Below the pieces are notes generated by a model. The model ran no database searches and was not told where the DNA came from. It saw nothing but the letters and a program-made list of their open reading frames with translations. From Methanospirillum hungatei JF-1 (lineage in GTDB: Archaea > Halobacteriota > Methanomicrobia > Methanomicrobiales > Methanospirillaceae), in NCBI RefSeq assembly GCF_000013445.1, contig NC_007796.1, positions 3,384,936-3,448,935 on the forward strand: DNA of 64,000 bases. Reading direction: 5' to 3'. Both the position numbers and the translations under genes were made by a program. Shown here one piece after another: positions 38,343 through 47,491 of this stretch; positions within the stretch are counted from its first letter, which is position 1; each line of letters starts with the position of its first letter.

Positions 38343-39323
38343 ATGGAAAATAAGTACGAGATATCATCATCCCTTCAGTCACTTCTCGACCATATTGAGG
38401 AACAGCTGGGAACAACGATACATCTCTCACGAAAACAGGAAGCCCCACGAAAAGGGATACTGCTTGATCAATATACCTACCAGGGATCACGGAATGTCAT
38501 CGCATTTTCCAACCAGCAGATCGGTATGCTCAAGGACTTTGTCATCGCGCAGAATGCAATCAAGCTCCTGCTTCGGGGTATTGCAGCAAAGAACAATGGC
38601 TATAAAGTCCTCTCCTTTGATGCGAAATCTGCTACCTCCGGTATGGAACAGATCTACCTTGATGTCCTGAAAGATGAAAAGACACGCCACCTGGACTTCT
38701 GGATCAAGAAAAAACTGATGTTTTACCTGTACATGCTCTTTCATGAATCCATCATCGAACTTCCGTGGACTCTGCTCTCAAATGTGGTGGTTGCAAAACT
38801 CTGTCCGGTCATGCGAAACGCGCAGGTCTACTACCTCATGAAAGAGAGCATGCGTGACATGCATGATCTGGTCTCATTCAAGGATTATATCCCCAGGCGA
38901 TATTTTGTCATGCATAACGGGATGTTCTTTGCCCGAGACCTGATGCTCGGAGAGGTCATGAGCGAGATGAAGTTGAACCCGATGATTAATATTCCTGAAC
39001 TGAAGAAGTTCAAAAATCTGAATCTCATGGAGATGCTTACCCACCGGTGGCAGAAAAATCCATGGTACCAGACCAAACTTGTTGGTGATGCCATGGTCAA
39101 TATCTTAAAGGAACTCAAGGTCGCCTCGGTCTGTGAGCATCCCCGTCCGGAGACGTATTATCAGATATACCAGGTGGGAGAGGAGATAACAAACCGGTGG
39201 ATACGGCTCATGCAGATTGAGAAATATTACTTCTGGGATACTCCTGCCCATCAGGCTGCGGCGCTCAAGAATCAGGAAGAGTACGAGAAAGAAGCGCGGA
39301 TGGCGATATTCGGGGAAGTATAA
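38343..39323 (+). CDS. Uncharacterised protein
   Basis: 326 residues, soluble, no signal peptide. Sequence is dense in Met, Lys and aromatic residues; features include DFWIKKKLMFYLYMLFHE, MLTHRWQKNPWYQTKLV and ETYYQIYQVGEEI. I do not recognise a family. Codon use is typical of well-expressed genes here, with GC-rich third positions, and the frame is long and clean, so it is a real gene. It stands 23 bases before the HEAT-repeat gene and may be in the same transcript. Confidence 0.8.
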   Translation: MENKYEISSSLQSLLDHIEEQLGTTIHLSRKQEAPRKGILLDQYTYQGSRNVIAFSNQQIGMLKDFVIAQNAIKLLLRGIAAKNNGYKVLSFDAKSATSGMEQIYLDVLKDEKTRHLDFWIKKKLMFYLYMLFHESIIELPWTLLSNVVVAKLCPVMRNAQVYYLMKESMRDMHDLVSFKDYIPRRYFVMHNGMFFARDLMLGEVMSEMKLNPMINIPELKKFKNLNLMEMLTHRWQKNPWYQTKLVGDAMVNILKELKVASVCEHPRPETYYQIYQVGEEITNRWIRLMQIEKYYFWDTPAHQAAALKNQEEYEKEARMAIFGEV

Positions 39324-39346
39324 TTTTTGTTGACGGGGTCAGGATT

Positions 39347-40459
39347 ATGCTTGAGAAAATCCTGTCAATGATTCATCGTCACCGGGGATATATTGAGACA
39401 GGAAAGATACTCTTCATTGCTCTTCTGGCTCTTCTTGCATTATTTGTCTCGATATATGTCTTGTGGGAGAGCCCGTGGACCGGCTTTCGGTTTATTTATG
39501 TCTTCATACCACACCTCTATCTGATTCCAATAGTTCTCCTGGCCCTCTGGTACCCGAAATCAGGGTTGAGGTTGTTGGGGGTTATTCTCCTGTCTATTGT
39601 TGCTTTTTGGATCTTTTCAGATATTTTTGGGTATCAGTTCAGTATTGCCTTTGTCATGCTTTATACGGGTCTTGACCTGGCAACTATCATGGTCCTTTTG
39701 TTATATGTGAAGGATCGCAGATTGGTTGAGGCGGTAATATCTGATCTTATCGAACGGGGGGGAAGAAACAAGGATGAGAAAGTATCAAAATTCGGCGGAG
39801 ATTTTGATGCAATTATCACGGCCTTGGGGAGCGGAGATGAGCATGAACGGGAGGATGCTGTCGAAGCTTTATCTGAACTGTCTGATCCCAGGATAGTACT
39901 TCCCCTGATTAGGACATTAACGGATGAAAGTCCGTTTGTCAGAAGAATGGCTGTAGAAGCACTCGGGAAGACAGGTTCTTTGAAAGCGGTGCAACCACTT
40001 ATGAGGGCACTGGCAGACGATGATCGGTATGTCCGGGAAGCTGCCGCTGAGTCGTTAGGGCGTCTTGGTGAGGTAGCTATTCCTGATTTGGTGAGGGGGG
40101 TTCAGGAGAAAGACTGGAGAATCCGGGTCGGATCTCTCATTGCTCTCCGTGTCTCATCCGGAGTGATCCCTACCCTTGATCCTATTCTTGAGCGGTTATA
40201 TGATGAGTCGCCCTATGTCAGGCGTGAAGCAGTCAAGACACTTGGACGTATTGGCAACTCTCTGATTGTTCCGTATATTATCCAGGCGACAAAAGATCAG
40301 GATGCGGGTGTCAGAATTCGGGCGATTACTGCTTTAGGAAAAATTGGTGAGAGAGAAGAGGTTATCCCGGTAATAAGCCGATGTATGAATGATCCCAATA
40401 GTGCAGTCAGGGTCAGGGCAAGGGAAGAATTGGAAAAATTGAGAGGAGAATCTAATTGA
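39347..40459 (+). CDS. Membrane protein with C-terminal HEAT/PBS-lyase repeats
   Basis: 370 residues. Four predicted membrane helices occupy about 20-125 (ILFIALLALLALFVSIYVLW; FIPHLYLIPIVLLALWY; LLGVILLSIVAFWIFSD; IAFVMLYTGLDLATIMVLLLY). From about 160 follow six HEAT repeats of some 31 residues, for example PLIRTLTDESPFVRRMAVEALGKTG and VREAAAESLGRLG. HEAT arrays bind proteins, so this could be a membrane platform. Its stop overlaps the TTG start of the AglB-like gene, an argument for a link with glycosylation. Confidence 0.85.
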   Translation: MLEKILSMIHRHRGYIETGKILFIALLALLALFVSIYVLWESPWTGFRFIYVFIPHLYLIPIVLLALWYPKSGLRLLGVILLSIVAFWIFSDIFGYQFSIAFVMLYTGLDLATIMVLLLYVKDRRLVEAVISDLIERGGRNKDEKVSKFGGDFDAIITALGSGDEHEREDAVEALSELSDPRIVLPLIRTLTDESPFVRRMAVEALGKTGSLKAVQPLMRALADDDRYVREAAAESLGRLGEVAIPDLVRGVQEKDWRIRVGSLIALRVSSGVIPTLDPILERLYDESPYVRREAVKTLGRIGNSLIVPYIIQATKDQDAGVRIRAITALGKIGEREEVIPVISRCMNDPNSAVRVRAREELEKLRGESN

Positions 40460-42762
40460 GAAAATCATTTGAGTCGCATAAATATTTTATTTTAATTTAT
40501 TTTGCTATCCTTTTTTCAGCATTAATCGGCGTATCTGTTCGTCTGATCCCCTTTGGCATTATTATCAGTAATCACCCACGACTTGAAGGACTATGCGATA
40601 CATGGTTTCTTCTCACACAAACAGAACTCGTGGCACATAATTATCCAATGTATTCGTGGTTCTATCCTTCTATTGGATTCCCGCAGGGATTAGAGACTAT
40701 AGAAATGAATCCTCTCCTTCCTTTGATTGCTGCTACCATCCTGCTCCTTACGAGTGGAAGTGGAGAGGTAACGAATATTTCGATAATTTCATTTATCCCA
40801 TTCTTTTCCTCTTTACTTCTTATTCCAATAACGTATTATTTCGGAAAGATGATGCATGGGAAATTTGCAGGGATAGCTGCAGCAGCTCTTGTGTGTGTTA
40901 TTCCTTCTATTCTTATAAGGACAACTCTTGGATATCTGGATCATCATTGTTTTGAAATTCTTTTTTCAGCTGGTTTTTGTTATTACTTTGTAAAGTTGAT
41001 TCCGGAGATTTTTCCAGAAAAAACCGTCGAAAAGATCTCGAATGGCGAAATTTTCATACGATTACCACTTTCTGCAATAATCTTATCAGCATTATTTTTC
41101 ACGCTGGGAATACTCAATGTAATCACAATGATGGTCTTTTTTGCTATTGTAATGATTGTCCTAACCATAGCTTCCTTATTTGTAGATTCATTAATAATCA
41201 ACAAAAAGAGACTCATTTTAATTTATTATTTAATCTTTCTGCCATCGACGTTTATTTTAATTCTATTAAGTATTATAAGTCAATCATCCGTAATCTTTCG
41301 CACGTTTAATCTTCTTGCTTTGGCACTGTTGGGCGGAGGCATCTGGTTATGGATAATTTTTTCAATTCCAGAGGTTTTTCAAAGACTATCATTAAAACGA
41401 TTTTTTATTTTATTTCTTATTTTCCTATCCGGATTATTAATTGCAATAACGAATTTATTTCTACCACAATCCTGGGAACTCATCAATTATTTTTTTGCTT
41501 ATCCATATACTTTAAATCTTGAATGGACTCCGCTCACAATTGATGGATTTTTGAAGATGTATGGTATTGCTCTCTTTCCCATATCAATAGGCCTTATTTA
41601 TAGCATTCATCAGATATGGAAATTGAAAAACATACAATGGATCTTTATCTTATTTTGGTTCTCTTTTTTCCTTTTCGCTGCATTTCAGCATCAACGTCAT
41701 TTATATTATCTGGATTATCCATTTGTGATACTTGCAGGTGCTGGTCTGAATGAAATCTGGATAAACGGAGGTAAATTTATCAGAACATTCAAACTATATA
41801 CCAGCCAAAATACTGATAGTCTGATTCAGGATAATGCTGATTTACCTTATGGGAAAAGTATACCACCAAGCTTTTTTCAAAAAAATTCAATCCCGTTATC
41901 CGATTGGCTTGGAAGAATTTTGGCGATTTTCATTTTTTTCTGTATCATCCTGCAATTCAGCAGCGTATCATATGAATGGGTAAAAGATGACTTTAAAAAC
42001 GATGTTCTCAATCAGGACTTTATTGATGCAATGATTTGGCTGCAGAATAACAGCCCGGATACCGGGATTAATCCGAGCCAGATATATTTAGCAAATCATT
42101 ATGAAGTACCATCTGATGGATATTCTCTTATTACTCCATGGGTCTATGGATATGCTGCTCATTATTGGGCAAAGCGCCCAGTCAGTACAAGCGGGAATAA
42201 AGAGACAAACGGTGCCCTGATTGAATCATTATATGGATCCCGGAATCAGTCATTTACAGATGAGGTGATGAAATCACTCGGGGGGAGATATCTTATTGTT
42301 ACTGCAGATTTTTTAAATGATGAATTGCCCATGTATCTGTATCGTGGCAGTCAGATACCGCCCATAATAAGTATTGATGAATATCTGAGTTTTCTTACAG
42401 ATACAGACATTACAGGGGAGGAGAAATTCTATCCTGAATTTTACCAGCCATTCTACGAAACTCTTGCCATTCATCTCTATCTTTTTAACGGAAGTCATGT
42501 GCAGGGGAAATTTACAGTAAGAAATGCTAAACAGGGATCAGAATCAATTCTTTCTCCCCCATATGACCTTGATGAATTACACCATTTCAGACTAGTATAC
42601 GAATCAAATACAACCGTTACCCCGTATACCGGACCAGTTCAGGATTCATTAAAACTGTTTGATGTGGAATCGTCTCCCTCAAAAGAGACCGCGCTGGATA
42701 AGATACCTCGGGTAAAAATCTTCGAATACAAGAACATTACTGAAATCCAGGAGAAGGGCTGA
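40456..42762 (+). CDS. STT3/AglB-type oligosaccharyltransferase, divergent
   Basis: 768 residues, TTG start preceded by AGGAG and overlapping the HEAT gene stop. About a dozen membrane helices lie in the first 480 residues. The first external loop has the acidic Asp48 (LCDTW), and GYLDHH supplies the second acidic motif. LNLEW may be the SVSE/TIXE-like glutamate. In the periplasm-side domain the family signature WWDYG is replaced by PWVYG at 561-565, with the surroundings (GYSLITP before, YAAHYWAKRP after) still alignable. The enzyme transfers a lipid-linked glycan to Asn in the family; whether this one is active is open. Confidence 0.85.
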   Translation: MRKSFESHKYFILIYFAILFSALIGVSVRLIPFGIIISNHPRLEGLCDTWFLLTQTELVAHNYPMYSWFYPSIGFPQGLETIEMNPLLPLIAATILLLTSGSGEVTNISIISFIPFFSSLLLIPITYYFGKMMHGKFAGIAAAALVCVIPSILIRTTLGYLDHHCFEILFSAGFCYYFVKLIPEIFPEKTVEKISNGEIFIRLPLSAIILSALFFTLGILNVITMMVFFAIVMIVLTIASLFVDSLIINKKRLILIYYLIFLPSTFILILLSIISQSSVIFRTFNLLALALLGGGIWLWIIFSIPEVFQRLSLKRFFILFLIFLSGLLIAITNLFLPQSWELINYFFAYPYTLNLEWTPLTIDGFLKMYGIALFPISIGLIYSIHQIWKLKNIQWIFILFWFSFFLFAAFQHQRHLYYLDYPFVILAGAGLNEIWINGGKFIRTFKLYTSQNTDSLIQDNADLPYGKSIPPSFFQKNSIPLSDWLGRILAIFIFFCIILQFSSVSYEWVKDDFKNDVLNQDFIDAMIWLQNNSPDTGINPSQIYLANHYEVPSDGYSLITPWVYGYAAHYWAKRPVSTSGNKETNGALIESLYGSRNQSFTDEVMKSLGGRYLIVTADFLNDELPMYLYRGSQIPPIISIDEYLSFLTDTDITGEEKFYPEFYQPFYETLAIHLYLFNGSHVQGKFTVRNAKQGSESILSPPYDLDELHHFRLVYESNTTVTPYTGPVQDSLKLFDVESSPSKETALDKIPRVKIFEYKNITEIQEKG

Positions 42763-43011
42763 TTGAAACTCCTTTAATAATCTATCAGGGCAGGGATTTT
42801 GGGTATATAAAAAAGTGCCAATGAAGTTTCATTAATCTTTTATCCTTTGTGAAAAAGGCTTAATTTTTTTACTGGTGCAAATTTCACAAACTTGTAAAGA
42901 AAAAACCATTTTAATTACGCTAGGTGAATGGAGAGTATTGATTTTTAAAAGAAAAACTTTCATGATGCCATCACCATAATACTTTAATTAGTATGATCAA
43001 AAAGGGATTAT
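42763..43011. promoter_or_regulatory. Archaellin upstream region
   Basis: AT-rich, no gene. An imperfect inverted repeat ATACTTTAATTAGTAT lies about 20 bases before the archaellin ATG. TATA candidates are several and I could not choose one. Confidence 0.3.
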
Positions 43012-43551
43012 ATGAATAATGAGGATGGGTTTTCTGGACTTGAAGCTATGATTGTTCTGATTGCCTTTGTGGTTGTTGCAGCAGTTTTTGCGTATGCAAC
43101 GCTCGGATCTGGATTCTTTGTCGCCGACAAAGCCCAGCTATCAGTTCATGAAGGAACAAAAACCGCTGCTGCATCAGTTTATCAAGAAGGGGGAATATAT
43201 GGGACAATGCATGAAACAACTCATCAGCTCGATAAACTTTCTTTTACCATATATGTCCCGGATGAAGGTTTAGATCAGGATCTGAAGCAGATGATCATCT
43301 CATATACCCAGAGTGACATTTCAAATCCAAAAGATTATACCTGGAGCGCAACTGTAGCAGATAATTCACACTTTTTTGCACAAGGGCTTGATTTACTTAA
43401 AGAGGGACAAAATGTCCGCATTGATCTAGCAGATGTCAAGGGGCCGACGAATGGGGGGTGGTTTGCTGTTGAGATCCGGCCAAAACAGGGATCCACATTA
43501 TTAATAAAACGGTGGTTAAGCGAAGGGTATAATGGAGGAGTAATTATATAA
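43012..43551 (+). CDS. flaB: Archaellin (major archaellum filament protein family), copy 1
   Basis: 179 residues. A very short class III leader (MNNEDG) is followed by FSGLEAMIVLIAFVVVAAVFAYATLGSGFF, the archaellin core helix, cleaved by the FlaK-type peptidase before or near Phe7. The rest is the beta-rich outer domain ending SEGYNGGVII, shared with copy 2. The protein would be inserted at the filament base by the FlaI/FlaJ motor, which is not in this window. It contains no Asn-X-Ser/Thr sequon. Confidence 0.9.
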   Translation: MNNEDGFSGLEAMIVLIAFVVVAAVFAYATLGSGFFVADKAQLSVHEGTKTAAASVYQEGGIYGTMHETTHQLDKLSFTIYVPDEGLDQDLKQMIISYTQSDISNPKDYTWSATVADNSHFFAQGLDLLKEGQNVRIDLADVKGPTNGGWFAVEIRPKQGSTLLIKRWLSEGYNGGVII

Positions 43552-43640
43552 TATTTTTTTAGGGTTGAACTATTTATTCACTTATGCTAATCTTTATTAC
43601 CAATTGTGTAGAATATAATCTTCGTTCCGGGTGATCCGGA

Positions 43641-43646
43641 AAGGAG
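43641..43646 (+). promoter_or_regulatory. Shine-Dalgarno AAGGAG of archaellin copy 2
   Basis: It stands 8 bases before the ATG at 43655 and shows that the longer frame from GTG at 43631 is not the real start. Confidence 0.7.
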
Positions 43647-43654
43647 TATCGTAT

Positions 43655-44167
43655 ATGAGAAAAGAAACAGCATTTTCCGGCCTTGAAGCAGCGATTGTGC
43701 TTATTGCATTCGTTGTAGTCGCCGCAGTGTTCTCCTATGTGATGCTGGGTGCAGGGTTCTTCGCAACTCAGAAGTCACAAGAAGTAACCTACTCAGGAAT
43801 GAAACAGGCAACATCAAACCTGATACTTGATGGTATGATCTACGGGTCATATTCTAAAGGTGGCAGTGGGTTAGCGCAACTTTATTTCTATGTGAAGGTT
43901 CCCGAAGGCGGAGAGACTCAGGATCTTAAATATGTCACCTATCTCTGGACTAAGGAGAACAAAGCCGTTACAACCTTGACGAGTATAACTCCAACTAATC
44001 AACAATTAAACCCTGGTGCTCGTGTTAAGGTAACAATTACTGCACCAACAGGATACAAACCAATTGCAGGACAGAAATTTGTTCTGGAAATTAAACCGAA
44101 GACTGGAGCATCAACGATTGTAACAAGAACTTTAAGCGATGGATATAATGGCGGAGTTATTATCTAA
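43655..44167 (+). CDS. flaB: Archaellin, copy 2 (FlaB3-like)
   Basis: 170 residues from the ATG with a good ribosome site. Leader MRKET, then AFSGLEAAIVLIAFVVVAAVFSYVM and a beta-rich domain (GLAQLYFYVKVPEGG; GYKPIAGQKFVLEIKPK) ending SDGYNGGVII. From memory the sequence is very close to the archaellin that builds the Methanospirillum hungatei filament; this is the main pointer to the organism. Like copy 1 it has no Asn-X-Ser/Thr sequon. Separate leader sequences suggest its own strong promoter. Confidence 0.92.
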   Translation: MRKETAFSGLEAAIVLIAFVVVAAVFSYVMLGAGFFATQKSQEVTYSGMKQATSNLILDGMIYGSYSKGGSGLAQLYFYVKVPEGGETQDLKYVTYLWTKENKAVTTLTSITPTNQQLNPGARVKVTITAPTGYKPIAGQKFVLEIKPKTGASTIVTRTLSDGYNGGVII

Positions 44168-44232
44168 CTTCCTTTTTTTTCGAAACGTATTTTTATCAGT
44201 TTTTAGCACATCAATCAATTTATACAATTATA

Positions 44233-44363
44233 GAGGCTTTTGCATAACTAAAATGTCATTTCCGCAAGAAGATAATTTCCATTCGAGTGGAACCTAAAAT
44301 CAGCGATAAAAAATCTGGTTTTTTCCTCATTGTACCAGCGGTTTAAAGTTATGCAACAACCTC
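44233..44363. mobile_element. MITE 3 (IS1182-related)
   Basis: 131 bases with ends GAGGCTTTTGCATAACT and GAGGTTGTTGCATAACT (read inward). The flanks TATA and TGTA are an imperfect duplication. The inner part is diverged from MITEs 1 and 2, so it is an older copy. It lies downstream of the archaellins; 44364-44525 holds no gene. Confidence 0.82.
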
Positions 44364-44525
44364 TGTATTAACCCATGTTCTTTTCTACACAATATTTAAT
44401 CACCTCTGAAAACCAATGCGAACGGACAAAGGAGGATAAATAGTAATTTCATGAATTTAAACCGGGTACATACCCTTATGATTGTTTTATTTAGGTGGGA
44501 CCCTAAAAAATAAAATAAAAAACAA

Positions 44526-45479
44526 TTATCTACGATAAATCGCACATCCACACATAATAAAAATTATTACTAGAATAAATATTGTGAGGTTATCTGAAAG
44601 TCGTCCAAAGATCAATTCATTCGGTGTGGATTGATTATCACTTTCATACACACTTAAAAATTCTTTATACATCTGTTTGGAGGGATTAATGTCGATTGCT
44701 TTTCGTAAAGCTCGTATTGATTCATTATTTCTGGCATTATCATGCAGTGATTTGGCATAAAAAAACCAACCCAGATCATCCTCCGGGGCGAGAGCAGTAT
44801 AATTTTCTAATGCTTTAATGGCTAAAGTATCATTACCAAATGACTGGAAAATTCTTCCTTTAAAAAACCATGGTTTTTCATATTGGGGGTCAATATTGAT
44901 TGCCTGATCATACGCTTTCACAGCCAAATCAAATTTTTTTATCTGTTCATATGACATCCCTAGATTAAACAAAGTTGCTGAATCATTCGGGTTTAACATA
45001 GAAGCATTATGTAGCAGTTCAACAGCTTCATTGTAAGAACCAAGAGCATATTTTACTAGTCCTGAATAAAAAAACAAGTCAAATGAAGAGGTGTTACATG
45101 CCCTTGCTTTCGAGAAATATTCATCGGCTTCCTCCATATTACTCAAGTAAAAAGAGGTGAGACCAAGGTTATAATAGAGAGGAGCGTGATTGTCCGAAAA
45201 CTCAAGTGCCTTGAGAAAATTAGTCTGAGCGCCCTTATGGTCACCCGTATTCATCTGGATTAGACCCTTGATATTCAGGGCAGATGCATTTTCACCATTA
45301 AAAATCAGATATCGATCTATTATTTCTTTTGAAGCATTATATTTTCCATCAGAATATAATTCAATTGCCTGAAATAATAAGTCATCCTGAAGATCATCAG
45401 TTATTTCTGTGCCAATAGAAACCCCGGGAAATAGGAAAGTGGAGATTATGAGAAGACAGACAATTCGTCCTAACTGCAT
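44526..45479 (-). CDS. Exported, membrane-anchored TPR protein
   Basis: 317 residues. Signal peptide about 1-23 (GRIVCLLIISTFLFPGVSIG), then six to seven TPR units between 30 and 270 (for example ASALNIKGLIQMNTGDHKGA and EKPWFFKGRIFQSFGND). A C-terminal membrane helix (TIFILVIIFIMCGCAIYRR) follows. The TPR domain is therefore outside the cell membrane, where it could hold surface-layer or archaellum proteins. Five or more Asn-X-Ser/Thr sites are visible. It is divergent from the membrane protein at 45566. Confidence 0.85.
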   Translation of the reverse strand: MQLGRIVCLLIISTFLFPGVSIGTEITDDLQDDLLFQAIELYSDGKYNASKEIIDRYLIFNGENASALNIKGLIQMNTGDHKGAQTNFLKALEFSDNHAPLYYNLGLTSFYLSNMEEADEYFSKARACNTSSFDLFFYSGLVKYALGSYNEAVELLHNASMLNPNDSATLFNLGMSYEQIKKFDLAVKAYDQAINIDPQYEKPWFFKGRIFQSFGNDTLAIKALENYTALAPEDDLGWFFYAKSLHDNARNNESIRALRKAIDINPSKQMYKEFLSVYESDNQSTPNELIFGRLSDNLTIFILVIIFIMCGCAIYRR

Positions 45480-45565
45480 ACCTAGTTATTATTCTTCAAT
45501 ATTGATAGTTCGTACTGAAAGGTATGAAGGATACTTATGTATGAAAAATTAACTTGATACTGGAT

Positions 45566-47377
45566 ATGGCCCAGATCACAAAAGATGATATTATTATTAT
45601 GCTTGTTCTAGCAGGCTTCTCATTTTGCATATGTTTTGGGATTTCTTCACCCTCTCTCTATATGAATGATGAATGGATTACTACCAATCAATTGAATCAA
45701 CTCTTCACCGGGAACCAGTTTATTGAAAATGAAGGGAAGTACGGAAAACTATTTACAGGAGAAATGGGCGCATATTTCACAACACGGGATAATTATCTGG
45801 CATACAGCCTAATGCTTCCCGTTATTTCAACCCCAAGTCTCTTTTTAATATACACTGCTGGTGATTCATTCAGACTACTTTTCCTTGTTTTTTGGTTCTT
45901 GGTTGGGACCGGAACGATTCTGACCTGTGTGCGAATTGCTTCAGACTATAAAAGAAAAAATATTGAACGGATATTTTTGATCATTCTATTCGCCTTTTTT
46001 GGATTATTCTTACTTAATATTTATTTTTACCAGCCATTTGAGAGTACATGGGCGGATAGCCCGATAGAATCAGCCGCAATAATTTTTACAAACACTATCT
46101 TGTTCAGTTTCATTCCATCTATGATTTATATAATCTTCCGATATATTCAGATGTCACGGATTGTCTCTATATTCGGATCACTATCAGTGATTTGTTGCTC
46201 ATCATATCTTTTCTGGGCTGGATCAGCAAAGGATCATCTTCTGATTGCCTTTTTGATCACTTTTTTAGTGTATGTTTTTACTATCTATCAGGTGAAAAGC
46301 TCCTATCTTCATGTCTTTTCTCTCTTTGTGGTGGGAGGTCTCATTTGTTGGGCCAGACCCGAATATGGATCTTTCATTCTTGGGGGTCTGGTGATTTGGG
46401 AATTTGGGTCATTGTATAAACGAAAGAAAGATACAAAACTGAAATTATTACATCTTTTTCAAGAGAAGGAGATATATGCGTGCATATCAGGAATTTTTAT
46501 TGGCCTTGTTCCATTTTTTCTAAATAATATTCTTATCACAAAAAATCCTCTTATACCCCCCCAGTATCTCTACGTTGCAAATAGCCGAACAAATGTTACT
46601 TCCATCATTCAGGATGTAAATTCGGAAAATGTCGACGTTATTTCTCAGGGATTTTATTACCTTAATCAGATCTTTACATTTTTTTCCCCGGGAATAGAAG
46701 AAATATTAGATCTATACAGGCTATTCTGGATTTCACCAAATGGGAGTCTAGGCATACTTTTAATATGTCCAATAATAATTCCTGCACTTATTTATGGGAT
46801 TAGAGCCAAGAAAAACAATAATAAATACTTTTCGAAAGAAACCGTGAGTATATTGCTCTTCTCTTTCTTCATCATAGTATTAACTGTACTTGCATATGCC
46901 CGGGTGATTCATGGATCAACTGTCAGTGAGGGCAGTTTACCAGATATGAGATACTTTTCCCCTCTATACATCCCGATGGGGATTATTTCTGTTATCCTTT
47001 TATCCCCGCAGATATCTTTGAATCAACAACGCTGGCTGAATTATTCATTATTTTCAGTATTTATCATCAGCCCGTTGTTAATAATTGCATATCAAAGCAT
47101 ATTTTTAGATGGATTTTCTCTTTACATACACTTTTCGCTGATGATTAAAATATTGTTAATTGTATACCTATCCATTGCAGTATGCGCAACAATATACCCT
47201 GGATTCTGGGACTCAAAAAATATTTTCCCAACATTATATGCAATCATGTTGGGGATCCCATCATCGATCCAATTGATGATTATCCTCATCTATTCACATG
47301 TAAAGATGAACGGATATCCCTTTTGGCAACCGGTTTTGCAATACCTCTTCACATATGTAATCCAGATTGTGAATTAA
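45566..47377 (+). CDS. Polytopic membrane protein, GT-C glycosyltransferase-like
   Basis: About 603 residues from the ATG at 45566 (a TTG four codons earlier is in frame). At least twelve membrane helices, with a first extracellular loop bearing an acidic pair (LYMNDEW), as in polyprenyl-sugar-dependent GT-C enzymes. A large loop with a conserved-looking ARPEYGSF lies in the middle. No close family is recognised. By topology and place among glycan genes it probably transfers a lipid-linked sugar on the outer face. Confidence 0.7.
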   Translation: MAQITKDDIIIMLVLAGFSFCICFGISSPSLYMNDEWITTNQLNQLFTGNQFIENEGKYGKLFTGEMGAYFTTRDNYLAYSLMLPVISTPSLFLIYTAGDSFRLLFLVFWFLVGTGTILTCVRIASDYKRKNIERIFLIILFAFFGLFLLNIYFYQPFESTWADSPIESAAIIFTNTILFSFIPSMIYIIFRYIQMSRIVSIFGSLSVICCSSYLFWAGSAKDHLLIAFLITFLVYVFTIYQVKSSYLHVFSLFVVGGLICWARPEYGSFILGGLVIWEFGSLYKRKKDTKLKLLHLFQEKEIYACISGIFIGLVPFFLNNILITKNPLIPPQYLYVANSRTNVTSIIQDVNSENVDVISQGFYYLNQIFTFFSPGIEEILDLYRLFWISPNGSLGILLICPIIIPALIYGIRAKKNNNKYFSKETVSILLFSFFIIVLTVLAYARVIHGSTVSEGSLPDMRYFSPLYIPMGIISVILLSPQISLNQQRWLNYSLFSVFIISPLLIIAYQSIFLDGFSLYIHFSLMIKILLIVYLSIAVCATIYPGFWDSKNIFPTLYAIMLGIPSSIQLMIILIYSHVKMNGYPFWQPVLQYLFTYVIQIVN

Positions 47378-47385
47378 GGTAAAAA

Positions 47386-47407
47386 AACCTCTGATTTTTG
47401 AGAGGTT
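47386..47407. terminator. Hairpin between convergent genes
   Basis: AACCTCT and AGAGGTT form a 7-bp stem with a T-rich 8-base loop just after the stop at 47377. It may end transcription of the membrane protein gene. Confidence 0.35.
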
Positions 47408-47491
47408 AGGCTCATCAAAAAAATTGACAATTACAACTCATGAACAAAGAATAAAATATTTTTTGAAATACGGTGTTCTCAAAATATTTCA

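Noticed and set aside
42960-43060. A third archaellin or a frame extension before 43012
   Set aside because: No further FSGLEA-type core was found, and the ATG at 43012 gives the expected short leader.
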